Positions 45,380-55,692 of a stretch of DNA of 64,000 bases are shown here, piece after piece. How positions within the stretch are numbered: position 1 is the stretch's first letter; each line of letters opens with the position of its first letter. The DNA lies in assembly GCA_018365815.1 (NCBI GenBank), contig JAGZJH010000001.1, forward strand, positions 1 to 64,000, given 5' to 3'. The DNA is from Erysipelotrichaceae bacterium. Its GTDB lineage: Bacteria; Bacillota_I; Bacilli_A; Erysipelotrichales; Coprobacillaceae. Under the pieces are notes generated by a model. That model was not told the origin of the DNA and did no database searches. It saw nothing but the letters and a program-made list of their open reading frames with translations. A program made the translations under genes and the position numbers.

Positions 45380-48300
45380 CATGTACTCCTTTCTGTAAGT
45401 TGCTTGATTTGTTCTTTTAATTCTTTAACTTCATTATCAAGTTCTTGTAATGCTTTAATTGTGTAAGTCAATAATATTTGTTGATTTGGTACTAAAGTAA
45501 CATTTCCATTACTATCCTTTTGTTCGTAAACAAAACTTTTATCAATCATTTCTAATTGATTGGCAATAAATCCATTTTTCTCATGTTTATCATTTTCGTT
45601 GTAATAAAAGTCATAGAATTTAATTTTATTGATATTGTCTTTTGCTTTATAAGCAGAAGGCATTATGCCATATTTAATTGAAATATCTGAACCTATATCC
45701 CAAAAAATTCCTACTGTTTTACCGTTGTTCGTATTTTCAAAATGTACATAATCTGATGCAAATGCTATTCTCGCAACACGAGGCGCTCCAACATGATCTG
45801 TATAACACGCTGAATGTCCATCATTATAGATATAATTTCCATAATGAACATACATACTTTTCCAAGAATTGCTAGAACTCCCTATATAACAACTATTCGC
45901 TGAACCATGATGTTCCAAATTGCCAAACAAACTAACTGTACAACTTTGTCCTTTAATTAGCATCGCAGTTGTACCAGTTCCACTATATTCGCCTTCGCCG
46001 CCAGTTCCTGCTTCAAAATTTAAAACATTATTATCTCCTGCGCCGCCAAAAGATGGCACAATAGAAAAACCGTCTTGCCAACCTTTTTCACTAAACACAA
46101 CGCTTCCGTTATATAATTTAACATTATTTGTCGTTAAATTATTAAAAATTCCATAACTTGCCTCGATTTTACCAGTACCAATTTTTACATTTGTATCATA
46201 TACTCCATTCTTCGTACCTACTGTAATCATTTTATCGGGAGACGATGTATTTATTGTTACATAATCTGTAAAGTTTTTTGGGAATTTTCCACTTAATATA
46301 TCTTTTAAGATTACATAATCTACCGAACTAATTATTCCATCTCTATTTAAATCAAGTCTCGTAAATTCACTACCAGTTAATATAGATCTTCCGAGTACAT
46401 GATTCATAATCTTATCTTTATCTGATTCATAAACGGTAACAGTTCGATTGTTTGTTAATTCTATGGTAGAACCAATAATTGTGGAACTTGTAATTTTACC
46501 TGTAAATGTACCACTTGTTGCATTAATAGTTCCTGAGAATTTACCATTCACCGCTTCCATACTACCATCAGCTAATATCTTAAAACGACTATTCGCAGTT
46601 ACAATTCCCTCTAATTGAATTTTAGAAGCTTGTATTTTAATACTTTCTGCAGTTTGATTAATCGTTGAAACAACATTATGCGTTCCCGCAACTTTCGTCC
46701 ATGAACCCCAAGCAGTATTAGATTTTCCCACTCGGCGATAAATATTTTGTGTATTATTTGGATAAAATAATTGAACCGGATAGCCTCCTGAACTATCATT
46801 CCATGAAATTTCAGTAATTAATGTTCCATAAACCCCTTCACCACTAATTCCGATTTGTGAACAGTTTTTAAACTCTTTAACTGTTTTTTTAGGGTAATTA
46901 GTAAAGTAATATTGCGGATTTTCATTTTTGTCTCGAGTATCTTTGATTGTTGTTAAATCTACTAAATTATTAATTTTAGTTGTTGCATTATTAACATTAG
47001 TATTCAATGTTGTCCAACTTGAAGATTTTGTAACAGTTGAAACAATAGCCGAATCAGTGATTTTCTGTTCAGCACTTCCTTTCCAAGTCAACAATGCAGA
47101 TATGTTGTCATTGGCTGTTTTTAACTGAACCTGTGTTGCATAAGTTTTAGAAACACTTGTATTAATCTCATTTGCTTTTTGATCAATTGCACTATTCATT
47201 TGTGCAGTAGTGGAGTAATTAACAAACTTTCCATCAACAGTATTTAATTGCGCTTTAGTTGCATAAGTATTTGATACAGTTGTTTTAAAGTTGTCTAAAG
47301 TCAATTGTAATGATGCGGTTTTATCTGTTACTGTTTTAATTTCATTGTCGATATCTTCGGGTGCAGGTGTCCAGTCGGTTGGTTTATTACCAATTTCAAG
47401 TTTTACATTAGCAAGATATACGTTTTTATTGGGGTGATTAGTCCAAAAAGTTAAACTACCTTGATTGACTGCATCTGTAGTATAAGTATGAGTATATCGT
47501 TTCCATTTTGATGTTAATGAATAAGTTTTACCATTTAGATTATACATACCACCTCTACATGACACCAATTCAATACCATCAGTATCTGCTTTAGCGTAAA
47601 ACGATAATGTATATGTTGTGTTAGTTGCGTGCATATAATTAGTGTGAATTCTATAGCTAGCACTACCTGCTTGTGAACTACTAAATCTCAAACAATGTTC
47701 ATAATCAGTATCATCTAACACAGTCCATGTACAATTAACATTTTGCCAGTCATATGTGCTATTTTTAAAGTTACTATTTTTTATTAAGTTTCTACCACCA
47801 ACTTTTAAACCATCAATTTTACTTAAAGCATTATTCGCATTCGTTAGTGCAGTTCCCGCCTTATCCCAAGTTGCTTTATTGTTATTGATTGTATTGGTTA
47901 CATTTGTGATTTTTGTTGTATGATCTTTAATCGTTACTCCAAAACTATCAATGCTTGCTTTAATTTCATTATATTTTGAATTTAACGAAGATACATCACC
48001 TTTGATCTGCGTGTTCTCACTAATCAAAGCAGAAATTTTGCCTTGTTCAATAGCGAAATCAGTTTGAGATACTTTGGTTTCGACATAAGATTTAATTTGC
48101 CATGTGATATTTGTTGGAACTTCACTATCATGCCATACATTCGTATAAGGATAATAACTAGGAATTTTAGGGATAATAAATTCTTCTGTTGTTGGGGTAG
48201 CTAGTTCATACCAAACAGTTATAGGGTTTGACTGTAACCATATTTTGAAATTAGCAACAGTCGTGTAGGAAGTGTGTTTGATATAGACCTTGTTATTTGA

Positions 48301-51300
48301 CTGCCCCCCATTTTCTTTAATCATTAAGTTATCCATTTTTGAAACCATAATATTCCATGGAGCAACCCCTAGCTTATCAGAAATTAAATTATACAAAGGT
48401 TGTGATGTGCCGTATTTTTTTCCTTGAATAGGAATTTCAAAACAAATTCCTTGATAGTTGACCCAAGCCTCATCATCACTACCATCAAAAGTAATTTCGC
48501 CAACTCGTCGTGTGATTATTCCGTTTTCATGTGTATCGCAAATTCCATTTGGTAAAGAACGTAACAATATATCGGTTGAAACATTAGATGATCCTACATA
48601 TGGAATATAATTACCAATACTGTCCCAAGTATGTTCCCCCTCTAAGAACATAAAATCACTAAATGTACAAGTATCACCAATAGTCACCAACCCAACTCTA
48701 AAGTTAATATATTCACAATTGCTCTTAGTTGTTATTGTGGTTGCAAATAGCAAAGACGTTCTACCATCGGACTGATATGGAGTTAATGTTTTTCCTGAAC
48801 TATCATACTCAAATATGTAAGCAGTTCCTTTTAAAGAAGCACTACGTTTAAAAAGCAATGTGTATTTTGTGTTTGGCTTAACTTTTATCTTAAATTTACG
48901 TCTGTTTGAATTATAACTATTGTCATAACAATCAGTTGTTGTTGCAGTCAACGTTATAGAATTGTCATTATATGTTTTATTACCACCCGCACAAGAAGTA
49001 TCTTTTATCCACTCAAAGTTAAACATATTCTCGCTTGTACTACAAATTTCATTGGCTTCAAAGAATTTAGGTTCTTGTGGGGAATTAGGATTAGGCGATG
49101 GTTGTCCACCAGTATAAGATTCCCAAGTACCATCACCATCTTGATATAACATAGGTTTGATAGTATCTGTTACTATTTGAGCATCTTTTTCTCCAAAAAA
49201 GCACATATACGCTTTTGTATTAGAATCATTTAAGTATTCACTTGTTAATTCTATTTGCTTTGAATCATTATTTAAGTTTTTGTTTCCAAGACTAGAATTA
49301 ATAAAATAAAATTCAAAGAATGGATACACATTAGTAACTCCGTTTAGTTTTAGTGTACCTTGCTTGAACAATGTTACTAAAATTTCATGTGATATATCAT
49401 ATCTTAATTGAAAATTTGAAGTCAAATTCCCACTACCACTAATAGTAAAACTACCATCACCATTATTTGTTACAGTTGCTCCGCCTTGAGTTTTAGTAGG
49501 CAATTTACTAGCATCAAATAATTGGTATCCATTAGTTGTTTCTTGAACATAAGCACCTTCGATTTTAGCAATCTCAATACCACTATCAGTAGCATCACCA
49601 CTATAATCGTTACCTATACTCTCAAAATAGCCTTTGTCTGCATAATCTTTCAATTCCGTAAAACTAGCACCTAATGATTGATTTTCTTCATCTAACCAAA
49701 TTTTACTACTGCTTATATTTTCCGAACCGTCTTCGTTAATTTTTTTGATTACACTATTAATATTTAACTTACTTCCACTAATGTTTGCAGTTTCGCTCAC
49801 CATATCATCACGTATAATCGGTTTTTGAATACCATTTGCAGTCACACCTGTGGCATCAAACATTAACTTGCCATTTTTATCCCAAATATAAATATTGTAA
49901 TCATTCGATGCATCTTTTCCAATTTGCACACGTGTACGATTAACATCTTTAATCAAGATAGTATTATCTTGCCACAATGATTTACCATCATTTGAATGCA
50001 CTGTGAATTTTGAAGTGTTAATATCAATTCCGGTTATTTTATCAAAAGACAAAGTATCAATCATTGCATTTTTAATCAATGCATTTTCAATTGTTGTATT
50101 CTTTGCATTTAAAACAATGGTATGCGTTGAACCGGAAGATACTGAACCCGATAACAAAGTATTAATATCAGCAATACCTATTTCTGCTTTGTCAAGTTTT
50201 GCGTTGATTGCTTTTAAATCAATAGTAGTTAAATCATTAATTTTTCCATTAAGTGCTTCTAATTGCTTAGTAAATGTAGTTTCAAACTCTGCTATGTTTC
50301 CAGTAATTTGTCCTACCTTAATAGAAACAGCTTGAAGTTCCCCTGAAACATTTACATATTTAGTATTTAATTCAATAATCGTTGCACTATTAACAATTGC
50401 GTTTTCTAAATCGATTATTTGTTTGCTTTCTATTTTATCGATAGATGAACCGTCAATCGTTCCATCTGTTGAAGTAATATTGTCAACTGTATTACTTGTT
50501 TGTTCGTATTTTTGTTGCAACTCATCAAAAGTTAATTTCTTGTTCGCAATTTCGCAAGAATCTTTTTCAGATTTAAATGGATAATGACTTATCTTCACAA
50601 TTCTTTGTTTTTCTTTAGTTTTAGTAACTGGGTCAATAAGTGTAATCGTATCCCCAATTGCATAATCAAATATTTTGTATTGCTTTGAAATTTTAGCCAA
50701 ATTAATAATATCTGCTTCATATGATTTATAAGGCTTTGCCATGTCTTCTAATTTTAATTTAGAATCTTCTAATAATGACGAAGCATTGATATAACGCTCA
50801 TCTTTCCAAATAAATCTTTTCTTTTTGCTTGCGTAAGAATAATTACTTACAAAGTTGTTTCCATCATTAACATCTTCAATTGTTAATCCATCTTTACCAT
50901 AAGGTTCAATTTCGGTAAAGAAATCATACGATGTTTCTTGTGTTGTTAAGTCTCTTAAGTTTAATTCATCAGTAAAATAGACCCCTTTATCTTCACCGAT
51001 TTTCTCATATATGCTGATAGATTTATTTAGCGAATCAATTTTTATTTCAACCATATATGTTGAAATACACTGCTTAATAATTTTCAATACAGAACCATTT
51101 GAAATTGAAATAGTTCTTTTTTTACTAATTTTAGAGGGCGAAACAGTCCATCCAGTACCTGCTAAAGCCAATTTCAATGTACTATCAATTGTTTGTTCGG
51201 TTGAAACAAAGTTCTTAAATACTGTCCCCTCTAATTCATCTAAATCTAAAACTGCTGTAATTTTTGTTTTGAAAGTTGATTTTTGTCTTTCTTTAGATTT

Positions 51301-51483
51301 AATTACAAATCTATCGTTTTTCGTTTCTATAAAACCTTCAAGTTCAATTAAACTACACAATGAAGTTGGATAAGAAAAAGACAAAGACTTATCATCGAAA
51401 TCTAAATTTGTTTCAATTAATAAGTCTTCACAATCATCTATTAAAGTTATGGGGTAATTCTTTTTATTAAATATTTTAAGCAT
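45379..51483 (-). CDS. Large phage tail protein (Tal-type N-terminus, dockerin-like insert, S74 chaperone C-terminus)
   Basis: Receptor-binding/tail-tip protein of 2034 residues. The first roughly 330 residues look like a prophage endopeptidase-tail (Tal) domain, followed by coiled coil (about 370-470). Jelly-roll-like modules follow around residues 650-900 and 1220-1370 (second starts GGRNLIKNSNF). Near 1705-1738 is a dockerin-like calcium motif, DLNRDGIISSVDYVILKDIL. The last 110 residues look like a Peptidase_S74 self-cleaving chaperone: SDISIKYGI supplies the Ser-Lys pair, then KNGFIANQLE and IKALQELDNEVKELK. GGGGGAGGCATA precedes the ATG. Its C-terminus should be cut off after trimer folding. 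Confidence 0.88.
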   Translation of the reverse strand: MLKIFNKKNYPITLIDDCEDLLIETNLDFDDKSLSFSYPTSLCSLIELEGFIETKNDRFVIKSKERQKSTFKTKITAVLDLDELEGTVFKNFVSTEQTIDSTLKLALAGTGWTVSPSKISKKRTISISNGSVLKIIKQCISTYMVEIKIDSLNKSISIYEKIGEDKGVYFTDELNLRDLTTQETSYDFFTEIEPYGKDGLTIEDVNDGNNFVSNYSYASKKKRFIWKDERYINASSLLEDSKLKLEDMAKPYKSYEADIINLAKISKQYKIFDYAIGDTITLIDPVTKTKEKQRIVKISHYPFKSEKDSCEIANKKLTFDELQQKYEQTSNTVDNITSTDGTIDGSSIDKIESKQIIDLENAIVNSATIIELNTKYVNVSGELQAVSIKVGQITGNIAEFETTFTKQLEALNGKINDLTTIDLKAINAKLDKAEIGIADINTLLSGSVSSGSTHTIVLNAKNTTIENALIKNAMIDTLSFDKITGIDINTSKFTVHSNDGKSLWQDNTILIKDVNRTRVQIGKDASNDYNIYIWDKNGKLMFDATGVTANGIQKPIIRDDMVSETANISGSKLNINSVIKKINEDGSENISSSKIWLDEENQSLGASFTELKDYADKGYFESIGNDYSGDATDSGIEIAKIEGAYVQETTNGYQLFDASKLPTKTQGGATVTNNGDGSFTISGSGNLTSNFQLRYDISHEILVTLFKQGTLKLNGVTNVYPFFEFYFINSSLGNKNLNNDSKQIELTSEYLNDSNTKAYMCFFGEKDAQIVTDTIKPMLYQDGDGTWESYTGGQPSPNPNSPQEPKFFEANEICSTSENMFNFEWIKDTSCAGGNKTYNDNSITLTATTTDCYDNSYNSNRRKFKIKVKPNTKYTLLFKRSASLKGTAYIFEYDSSGKTLTPYQSDGRTSLLFATTITTKSNCEYINFRVGLVTIGDTCTFSDFMFLEGEHTWDSIGNYIPYVGSSNVSTDILLRSLPNGICDTHENGIITRRVGEITFDGSDDEAWVNYQGICFEIPIQGKKYGTSQPLYNLISDKLGVAPWNIMVSKMDNLMIKENGGQSNNKVYIKHTSYTTVANFKIWLQSNPITVWYELATPTTEEFIIPKIPSYYPYTNVWHDSEVPTNITWQIKSYVETKVSQTDFAIEQGKISALISENTQIKGDVSSLNSKYNEIKASIDSFGVTIKDHTTKITNVTNTINNNKATWDKAGTALTNANNALSKIDGLKVGGRNLIKNSNFKNSTYDWQNVNCTWTVLDDTDYEHCLRFSSSQAGSASYRIHTNYMHATNTTYTLSFYAKADTDGIELVSCRGGMYNLNGKTYSLTSKWKRYTHTYTTDAVNQGSLTFWTNHPNKNVYLANVKLEIGNKPTDWTPAPEDIDNEIKTVTDKTASLQLTLDNFKTTVSNTYATKAQLNTVDGKFVNYSTTAQMNSAIDQKANEINTSVSKTYATQVQLKTANDNISALLTWKGSAEQKITDSAIVSTVTKSSSWTTLNTNVNNATTKINNLVDLTTIKDTRDKNENPQYYFTNYPKKTVKEFKNCSQIGISGEGVYGTLITEISWNDSSGGYPVQLFYPNNTQNIYRRVGKSNTAWGSWTKVAGTHNVVSTINQTAESIKIQASKIQLEGIVTANSRFKILADGSMEAVNGKFSGTINATSGTFTGKITSSTIIGSTIELTNNRTVTVYESDKDKIMNHVLGRSILTGSEFTRLDLNRDGIISSVDYVILKDILSGKFPKNFTDYVTINTSSPDKMITVGTKNGVYDTNVKIGTGKIEASYGIFNNLTTNNVKLYNGSVVFSEKGWQDGFSIVPSFGGAGDNNVLNFEAGTGGEGEYSGTGTTAMLIKGQSCTVSLFGNLEHHGSANSCYIGSSSNSWKSMYVHYGNYIYNDGHSACYTDHVGAPRVARIAFASDYVHFENTNNGKTVGIFWDIGSDISIKYGIMPSAYKAKDNINKIKFYDFYYNENDKHEKNGFIANQLEMIDKSFVYEQKDSNGNVTLVPNQQILLTYTIKALQELDNEVKELKEQIKQLTERST

Positions 51484-51505
51484 TATGCCTCCCCCTTTTT
51501 AAAAA

Positions 51506-51886
51506 TTATTCTTGGATCATAAAAGAAATCGCATCAATTTGGGCAATGGTAACATCGTCACACGCAAATATATCATCTTCTTTAATTGTGGCGACATCCA
51601 ATTCACATACACTATCTAACAGTTCATTAAGTTCTTGATTATATTGATAAATATCATCAACACTCTTTTCATCGTTTTCATCAACTTTAATATGTTTTTC
51701 ATCTATCTTATTTTTAAATTCAATATATTCTTCATACTCTTTAAGTAATTTCTTAAAATTTTTATGAATTTTAAAATTAATCTTTGTGGTAAATTTGCTT
51801 TTACCTGATTCTTTTTCTTCATTAGATATATCAACTATATCATTGATATGTTTAATTATTTCTCTGTTTTTTAATGTAATTTTCAT
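51506..51886 (-). CDS. Phage tail-region protein of unknown function
   Basis: A 126-residue acidic and lysine-rich protein, largely helical (KNFKKLLKEYEEYIEFKNK), with no membrane segment or recognised domain. It begins two bases after the upstream small gene, and ATG follows AAGGGGAAAAATAGTC. Its place between Dit-like and large tail genes suggests a baseplate or assembly role, but this is only position. Confidence 0.7.
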   Translation of the reverse strand: MKITLKNREIIKHINDIVDISNEEKESGKSKFTTKINFKIHKNFKKLLKEYEEYIEFKNKIDEKHIKVDENDEKSVDDIYQYNQELNELLDSVCELDVATIKEDDIFACDDVTIAQIDAISFMIQE

Positions 51887-51888
51887 GA

Positions 51889-52137
51889 CTATTTTTCCCC
51901 TTTTGATAACATTTCATTTTGAATTTCATACATACGATCTTCAAATTCTTTTCGAGTTGACGCTAAATCACTTCTGTTTTGTTTATATAACTCTTGATTA
52001 CTGATATAAGAAGTGTATTGCAAATTGTTTGGACTTTCTGTGCTGATGGATGCATTATATGTCTCAACGACATTGGCATCTATCGATGCGTTCGCATTTA
52101 ATTGTACTGATTCAACCATATTTAATTTTACCTTCAT
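51889..52137 (-). CDS. Small phage tail-region protein
   Basis: An 82-residue protein. The N-terminal half is Asn/Ser/Ala rich (VQLNANASIDANVVETYNAS) and the C-terminal half is a charged helix (STRKEFEDRMYEIQNEML). AAAGGAATATTATT precedes the ATG. No family recognised. It is separated from the next gene by two bases. Confidence 0.7.
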   Translation of the reverse strand: MKVKLNMVESVQLNANASIDANVVETYNASISTESPNNLQYTSYISNQELYKQNRSDLASTRKEFEDRMYEIQNEMLSKGEK

Positions 52138-52152
52138 AATAATATTCCTTTC

Positions 52153-52860
52153 TTAAATAAAAATAGGATTATATTCAATCCTAATATCACAAGTGTTTTT
52201 TGAAAAAGTAATCTCATTGTTCCCGACTGCTAAACTAGGAAAAAACCACATCTCGCATTCATGAAATTTATTTTCACCGTCTTCTAAAATGGTCTTGTTA
52301 ATCCCATCAATGATGATCTGTTTTCCTTTTTTGAGATTTTTTAAAGTAATATCTTCTAATTCATTGGTTACCTTATTTCTTGATGCACCACTAATTTTTA
52401 AATCAATCATATCAACACTAGGCATTATATATATCACACATGGTACGGTATGAGTTGAATCAACTGTAATAATTTGATTGGAAATTCTGTTCATTTCTAT
52501 TTCTACTTTTTTCTTCAATTCAACACCTTCAAGTTCAATTTTTAAAAATGACATCTCCCAAAAAAGTTCATCATTCTCTTTTGATGATGAAACAAGAGTG
52601 CATAAGTATTGACTATCGTTTGAATCAAATTCGATAATAACCTCTTTTGTAAATTCAGCCATCAATCGGCTAACATACATTTCGGTCGATGAATGGTCTA
52701 TACATATATCTAATTCAATTTTTTTGCCCTTAACTTCATATCCAAAAAAATGACGTTTATTGCCTAACCATTCTTGATTAATTGTGATATTTGCAGAGCC
52801 GATTTTATGTTCTTGTAGTGTTGCAAAAAAACTACTTAAATCTTTACCATTTATTTTCAT
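52153..52860 (-). CDS. Distal tail (Dit)-like protein
   Basis: A 235-residue protein, beta-rich, that in siphoviruses forms the ring between tail tube and tip. ATG at 52860 follows AAAGGAAG by seven bases; the ATG at 52866 is too close to that site. Support comes from position right after the tape measure and from the C-terminal CEMWFFPSLAVGNNEITFSK, a phrase typical of Dit (FPxLxxGxNxI). The N-terminal MKINGKDLSSFFATLQEHKI is also usual for the family. Confidence 0.8.
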   Translation of the reverse strand: MKINGKDLSSFFATLQEHKIGSANITINQEWLGNKRHFFGYEVKGKKIELDICIDHSSTEMYVSRLMAEFTKEVIIEFDSNDSQYLCTLVSSSKENDELFWEMSFLKIELEGVELKKKVEIEMNRISNQIITVDSTHTVPCVIYIMPSVDMIDLKISGASRNKVTNELEDITLKNLKKGKQIIIDGINKTILEDGENKFHECEMWFFPSLAVGNNEITFSKNTCDIRIEYNPIFI

Positions 52861-52862
52861 GA

Positions 52863-55139
52863 TCATCTTCCTTTTTTGATATTTAATGCCATTTGATTTG
52901 AAACCGTGCTATATAGTGGTGTTCCATCAATCTCATTATTAACGATTACAGTTATTGTCATATTTCCTAATGCATCATTAATCTTTGCATTAAACCCATC
53001 AAAACCTATTAATCCTGAAATCATTTCTGCCAAAGGTGATAAAGTGGTTTTATTAAGTGGCAATGCATATTCATGTCCCGCTTCACCGAACCCATTAGCA
53101 TTCATTCCATTTGTTGGTAAAATTGTAGTACGAGTGAATAATCCCCCACGCTTATACCATGAAATGCTAAATTTTGGAACTTGTGGCGGCATTATTGAAA
53201 AACTTCCTTTGATACTGAAATGAGGTAGTTTAATTTTAGGTAACGACCAACTGAAATTAAAAAAACTTTTCATTTTGTCGATTGCGTTCCCAACGGTATT
53301 TTTTGCGTTATTAAATGAATCAGTGATTGTTCTTTCAATTCCTTTAAAAGTTGTAACTATTCCGTTCCACAACTCTGTTCCCTTTTGTTTTACAGTATCC
53401 CAATTTTGATATAACAATACACCTGCAGTGACTATTCCTCCAATTGCGGCAGTTGCTATTCCAATTGGTGAGGTAATAAAAGTAAAAGCACCACCTAACA
53501 ATGTTGTTGCCGTTGTAGCCACACCTGTTTTCAAAGCAACAATATCCATTACTCCATTATAAATACCTATCGCAATAGTAGCAGTTCCAAATGTTGCTGC
53601 ACCTGCACCTATACCTAATGCCAAAGCACCTATGGCATCTTTATTATCGTTGACAAACCCTAAAAGACTGCCCAATGCCGGTAAAACATGCTCATTTACT
53701 ACTCCAGTTACATCGATTTCAAATCCTCTCTTGAGAGTTTCTAATTGCGTTTTAAAATCGTTATACTGAATGCTATTGATTTGTTCCAAAGAATTTTTAG
53801 TCGCACTAATATTGTCATTTGCAGTTCCTAAACTAGTAATAACATCAACCCCCAAGTCTTCAAACATTGTTCCAAACAAATCAACACCAGCCGTGCTTTG
53901 CGCTAAAGGATCATTCATTCCTTTTAAGGCTTCTACTGTTTGATAAAATGCTTGTTTTGCAGTTTCGCCACCTTTTGAAAACTTTTTAGACATTTCATCT
54001 GCATTAAGACCAATAAGTTTAAATCCCTCTTTGGTTGTGTCCGAACCATCAATAACTCTAATTGACAACTCCTTAACTGCATCACCAACTTTATCTAAAT
54101 TAAATGCTCCTGCATCTGCACCTGATAAGAAAACTTGAAACATATTTTCTGCATCTAACCCCAATTTTTCAAACTGAGGTGAATATTCGATGATTGAATC
54201 CAATAATTCATCAGAATAATCTAATCCGTTTTGCGCACCTTGAGCGATTAAATTAAAAGCGGTATTTGCATCTATCCCAAAAGCATTCATCATACTTTTT
54301 GCAGTTCTAACCGATTCTTTCACTTCATATCCAAATGTATCACGTAGCATTAATGCATTTTTTGTAACACTAGTCAGTTCTGTTTCATCTAAATCTTTCA
54401 TTTGTTTTTTTACTTCCGAAAGTGAAATGGAAATATCATCAAACGATTCACCGAATCCATCTTCATAAATTGATGTAATCGCTTCTTTAAATTTTTTACT
54501 TGTTTCCGTTAATTCTAACGTTGTTCCATTATAAGCATTTGCCCCTTCGCTTAATGCTCCGGTCGAAGTAATCAAACTATTAGTTGCTTTTTCTAAATCA
54601 TTTGCGTTATTAAAAAGTAATTCACTTAATCCGCTAAATCCCTCTTTTATAACATCTGCAGATAATTCCGCTTTTAATATATCACCAAATAAAGAAGTCT
54701 TTTCACCGGTATTCTGCATTGTTTGGCTTAGTTCTTCCATTTCATTATCTAAGCCAGATACTTTACTTTTTTGTTCCTCGATTCGATTAGTTGTTGCTTT
54801 AATTTCATTTTGAATAGATGCTTGTTGATTTTTAGCGGTAATCAGCGAATTATTTAAATTGTAATATTCTTTTGAATTTTTACCGAGTGTCTTTTCTGCT
54901 TCGGCTAATGCATTTTCAAGAGCAGTTATTTTTGAAGCACTATTTTGAGATTGTTGTTGTAACAAACTTTGTCTCTGTGTTAATAACTCAATACTTTCTG
55001 AATTTCCTTTTAATTCTGTTGAATTTAAACGCAATTCATTTGACAGTGTTTTATTGGCGGCGTTCATTGATTTTACTTCATCAAGATAGGAATTAGCATT
55101 TGCTTTAAATTCTACTTGCGCTTGTGTTTTCTTTGCCAT
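52863..55139 (-). CDS. Phage tape measure protein
   Basis: Sets tail length and is ejected with the DNA. It has 758 residues, short for the class, implying a tail of modest length. Long coiled coil runs over residues 20-150 (for example LTQRQSLLQQQSQNSASKI), a PhageMin_Tail-type domain over about 190-430 with TAKSMMNAFGIDANTAF, and hydrophobic segments near 500-580 (IGALALGIGAGAATFGTATI and TSPIGIATAAIGGIVTAGVL). ATG 55139 follows the gpGT end by two bases. It overlaps the Dit-like gene. Confidence 0.92.
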   Translation of the reverse strand: MAKKTQAQVEFKANANSYLDEVKSMNAANKTLSNELRLNSTELKGNSESIELLTQRQSLLQQQSQNSASKITALENALAEAEKTLGKNSKEYYNLNNSLITAKNQQASIQNEIKATTNRIEEQKSKVSGLDNEMEELSQTMQNTGEKTSLFGDILKAELSADVIKEGFSGLSELLFNNANDLEKATNSLITSTGALSEGANAYNGTTLELTETSKKFKEAITSIYEDGFGESFDDISISLSEVKKQMKDLDETELTSVTKNALMLRDTFGYEVKESVRTAKSMMNAFGIDANTAFNLIAQGAQNGLDYSDELLDSIIEYSPQFEKLGLDAENMFQVFLSGADAGAFNLDKVGDAVKELSIRVIDGSDTTKEGFKLIGLNADEMSKKFSKGGETAKQAFYQTVEALKGMNDPLAQSTAGVDLFGTMFEDLGVDVITSLGTANDNISATKNSLEQINSIQYNDFKTQLETLKRGFEIDVTGVVNEHVLPALGSLLGFVNDNKDAIGALALGIGAGAATFGTATIAIGIYNGVMDIVALKTGVATTATTLLGGAFTFITSPIGIATAAIGGIVTAGVLLYQNWDTVKQKGTELWNGIVTTFKGIERTITDSFNNAKNTVGNAIDKMKSFFNFSWSLPKIKLPHFSIKGSFSIMPPQVPKFSISWYKRGGLFTRTTILPTNGMNANGFGEAGHEYALPLNKTTLSPLAEMISGLIGFDGFNAKINDALGNMTITVIVNNEIDGTPLYSTVSNQMALNIKKGR

Positions 55140-55141
55140 GT

Positions 55142-55671
55142 TTATTTATACCTTTCTGCCATTTTTTCTTTTGCATAATTTAACCAACTATCATATGCTG
55201 ATTTGTTTTCTGCTACAGATAAAACAAAAGAAAGATCCGCATTCCAAAATAAATGAGGATCAATCCCTAAAATTTCAACATAATACGTATAATAATCTTC
55301 AACATCTTCTAATTTAAATTTTGGTATTCTAATTTTAGAAGATATTTTTTTCTTAAAAGCTTTTCTAAATGCTACTTTTTTTTAACACTAATTAAAGAAG
55401 TAACTGTTTGATTTAATTTTGCTAAATCAAACTCCAACAAATCAGCAAAACTATCGTAATCTAAAAGTGTCTCCTGATTATCTCCACAAAGGTAAGCAAT
55501 ATAAATAATTGTGACGTAATCAAAAACATCTTTTGCACCATTGTTGAAAATAAAATTAAATTTTTCATACTCTTCCTTTTTCGTTGATTTAAGTTGATAC
55601 AATAGTTTAAAACTTAATTTTAGATTAACTGTTTTACCGTTATTTAATGGATAATTTATTACACTATTCAT
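55142..55671 (-). CDS. Tail assembly chaperone gpGT, made by -1 ribosomal frameshift
   Basis: The 99-residue gpG frame (55372-55671) ends GTT AAA AAA AAG TAG. The last codons contain the slippery heptamer A-AAA-AAG (55375-55381). A -1 shift there continues in an open frame that starts VAFRKAFKKKISSKIR and ends MAERYK at 55142, giving a 176-residue fusion and filling the gap to the tape measure gene. This is the conserved gpG/gpGT arrangement of siphoviruses. The T part lacks its own ribosome binding site and start codon. Confidence 0.85.
55372..55671 (-). CDS. Tail assembly chaperone gpG (unshifted product)
   Basis: A 99-residue protein that coats the tape measure protein during tail assembly. 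It starts MNSVINYPLNNGKTVNLKLS and contains FDYVTIIYIAYLCGDN; the fold is helical and soluble. GAAAGGGATTAATATT precedes the ATG. It lies between the major tail protein and the tape measure, the canonical position. Most ribosomes would stop at the TAG after VKKK; a minority shift to make gpGT. Confidence 0.85.
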   Translation of the reverse strand: MNSVINYPLNNGKTVNLKLSFKLLYQLKSTKKEEYEKFNFIFNNGAKDVFDYVTIIYIAYLCGDNQETLLDYDSFADLLEFDLAKLNQTVTSLISVKKK

Positions 55672-55692
55672 AATATTAATCCCTTTCTATAA

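Noticed and set aside
50003..50335. Plus-strand 110-codon open frame inside the large tail gene
   Set aside because: Antisense shadow of coding sequence, without start signals.
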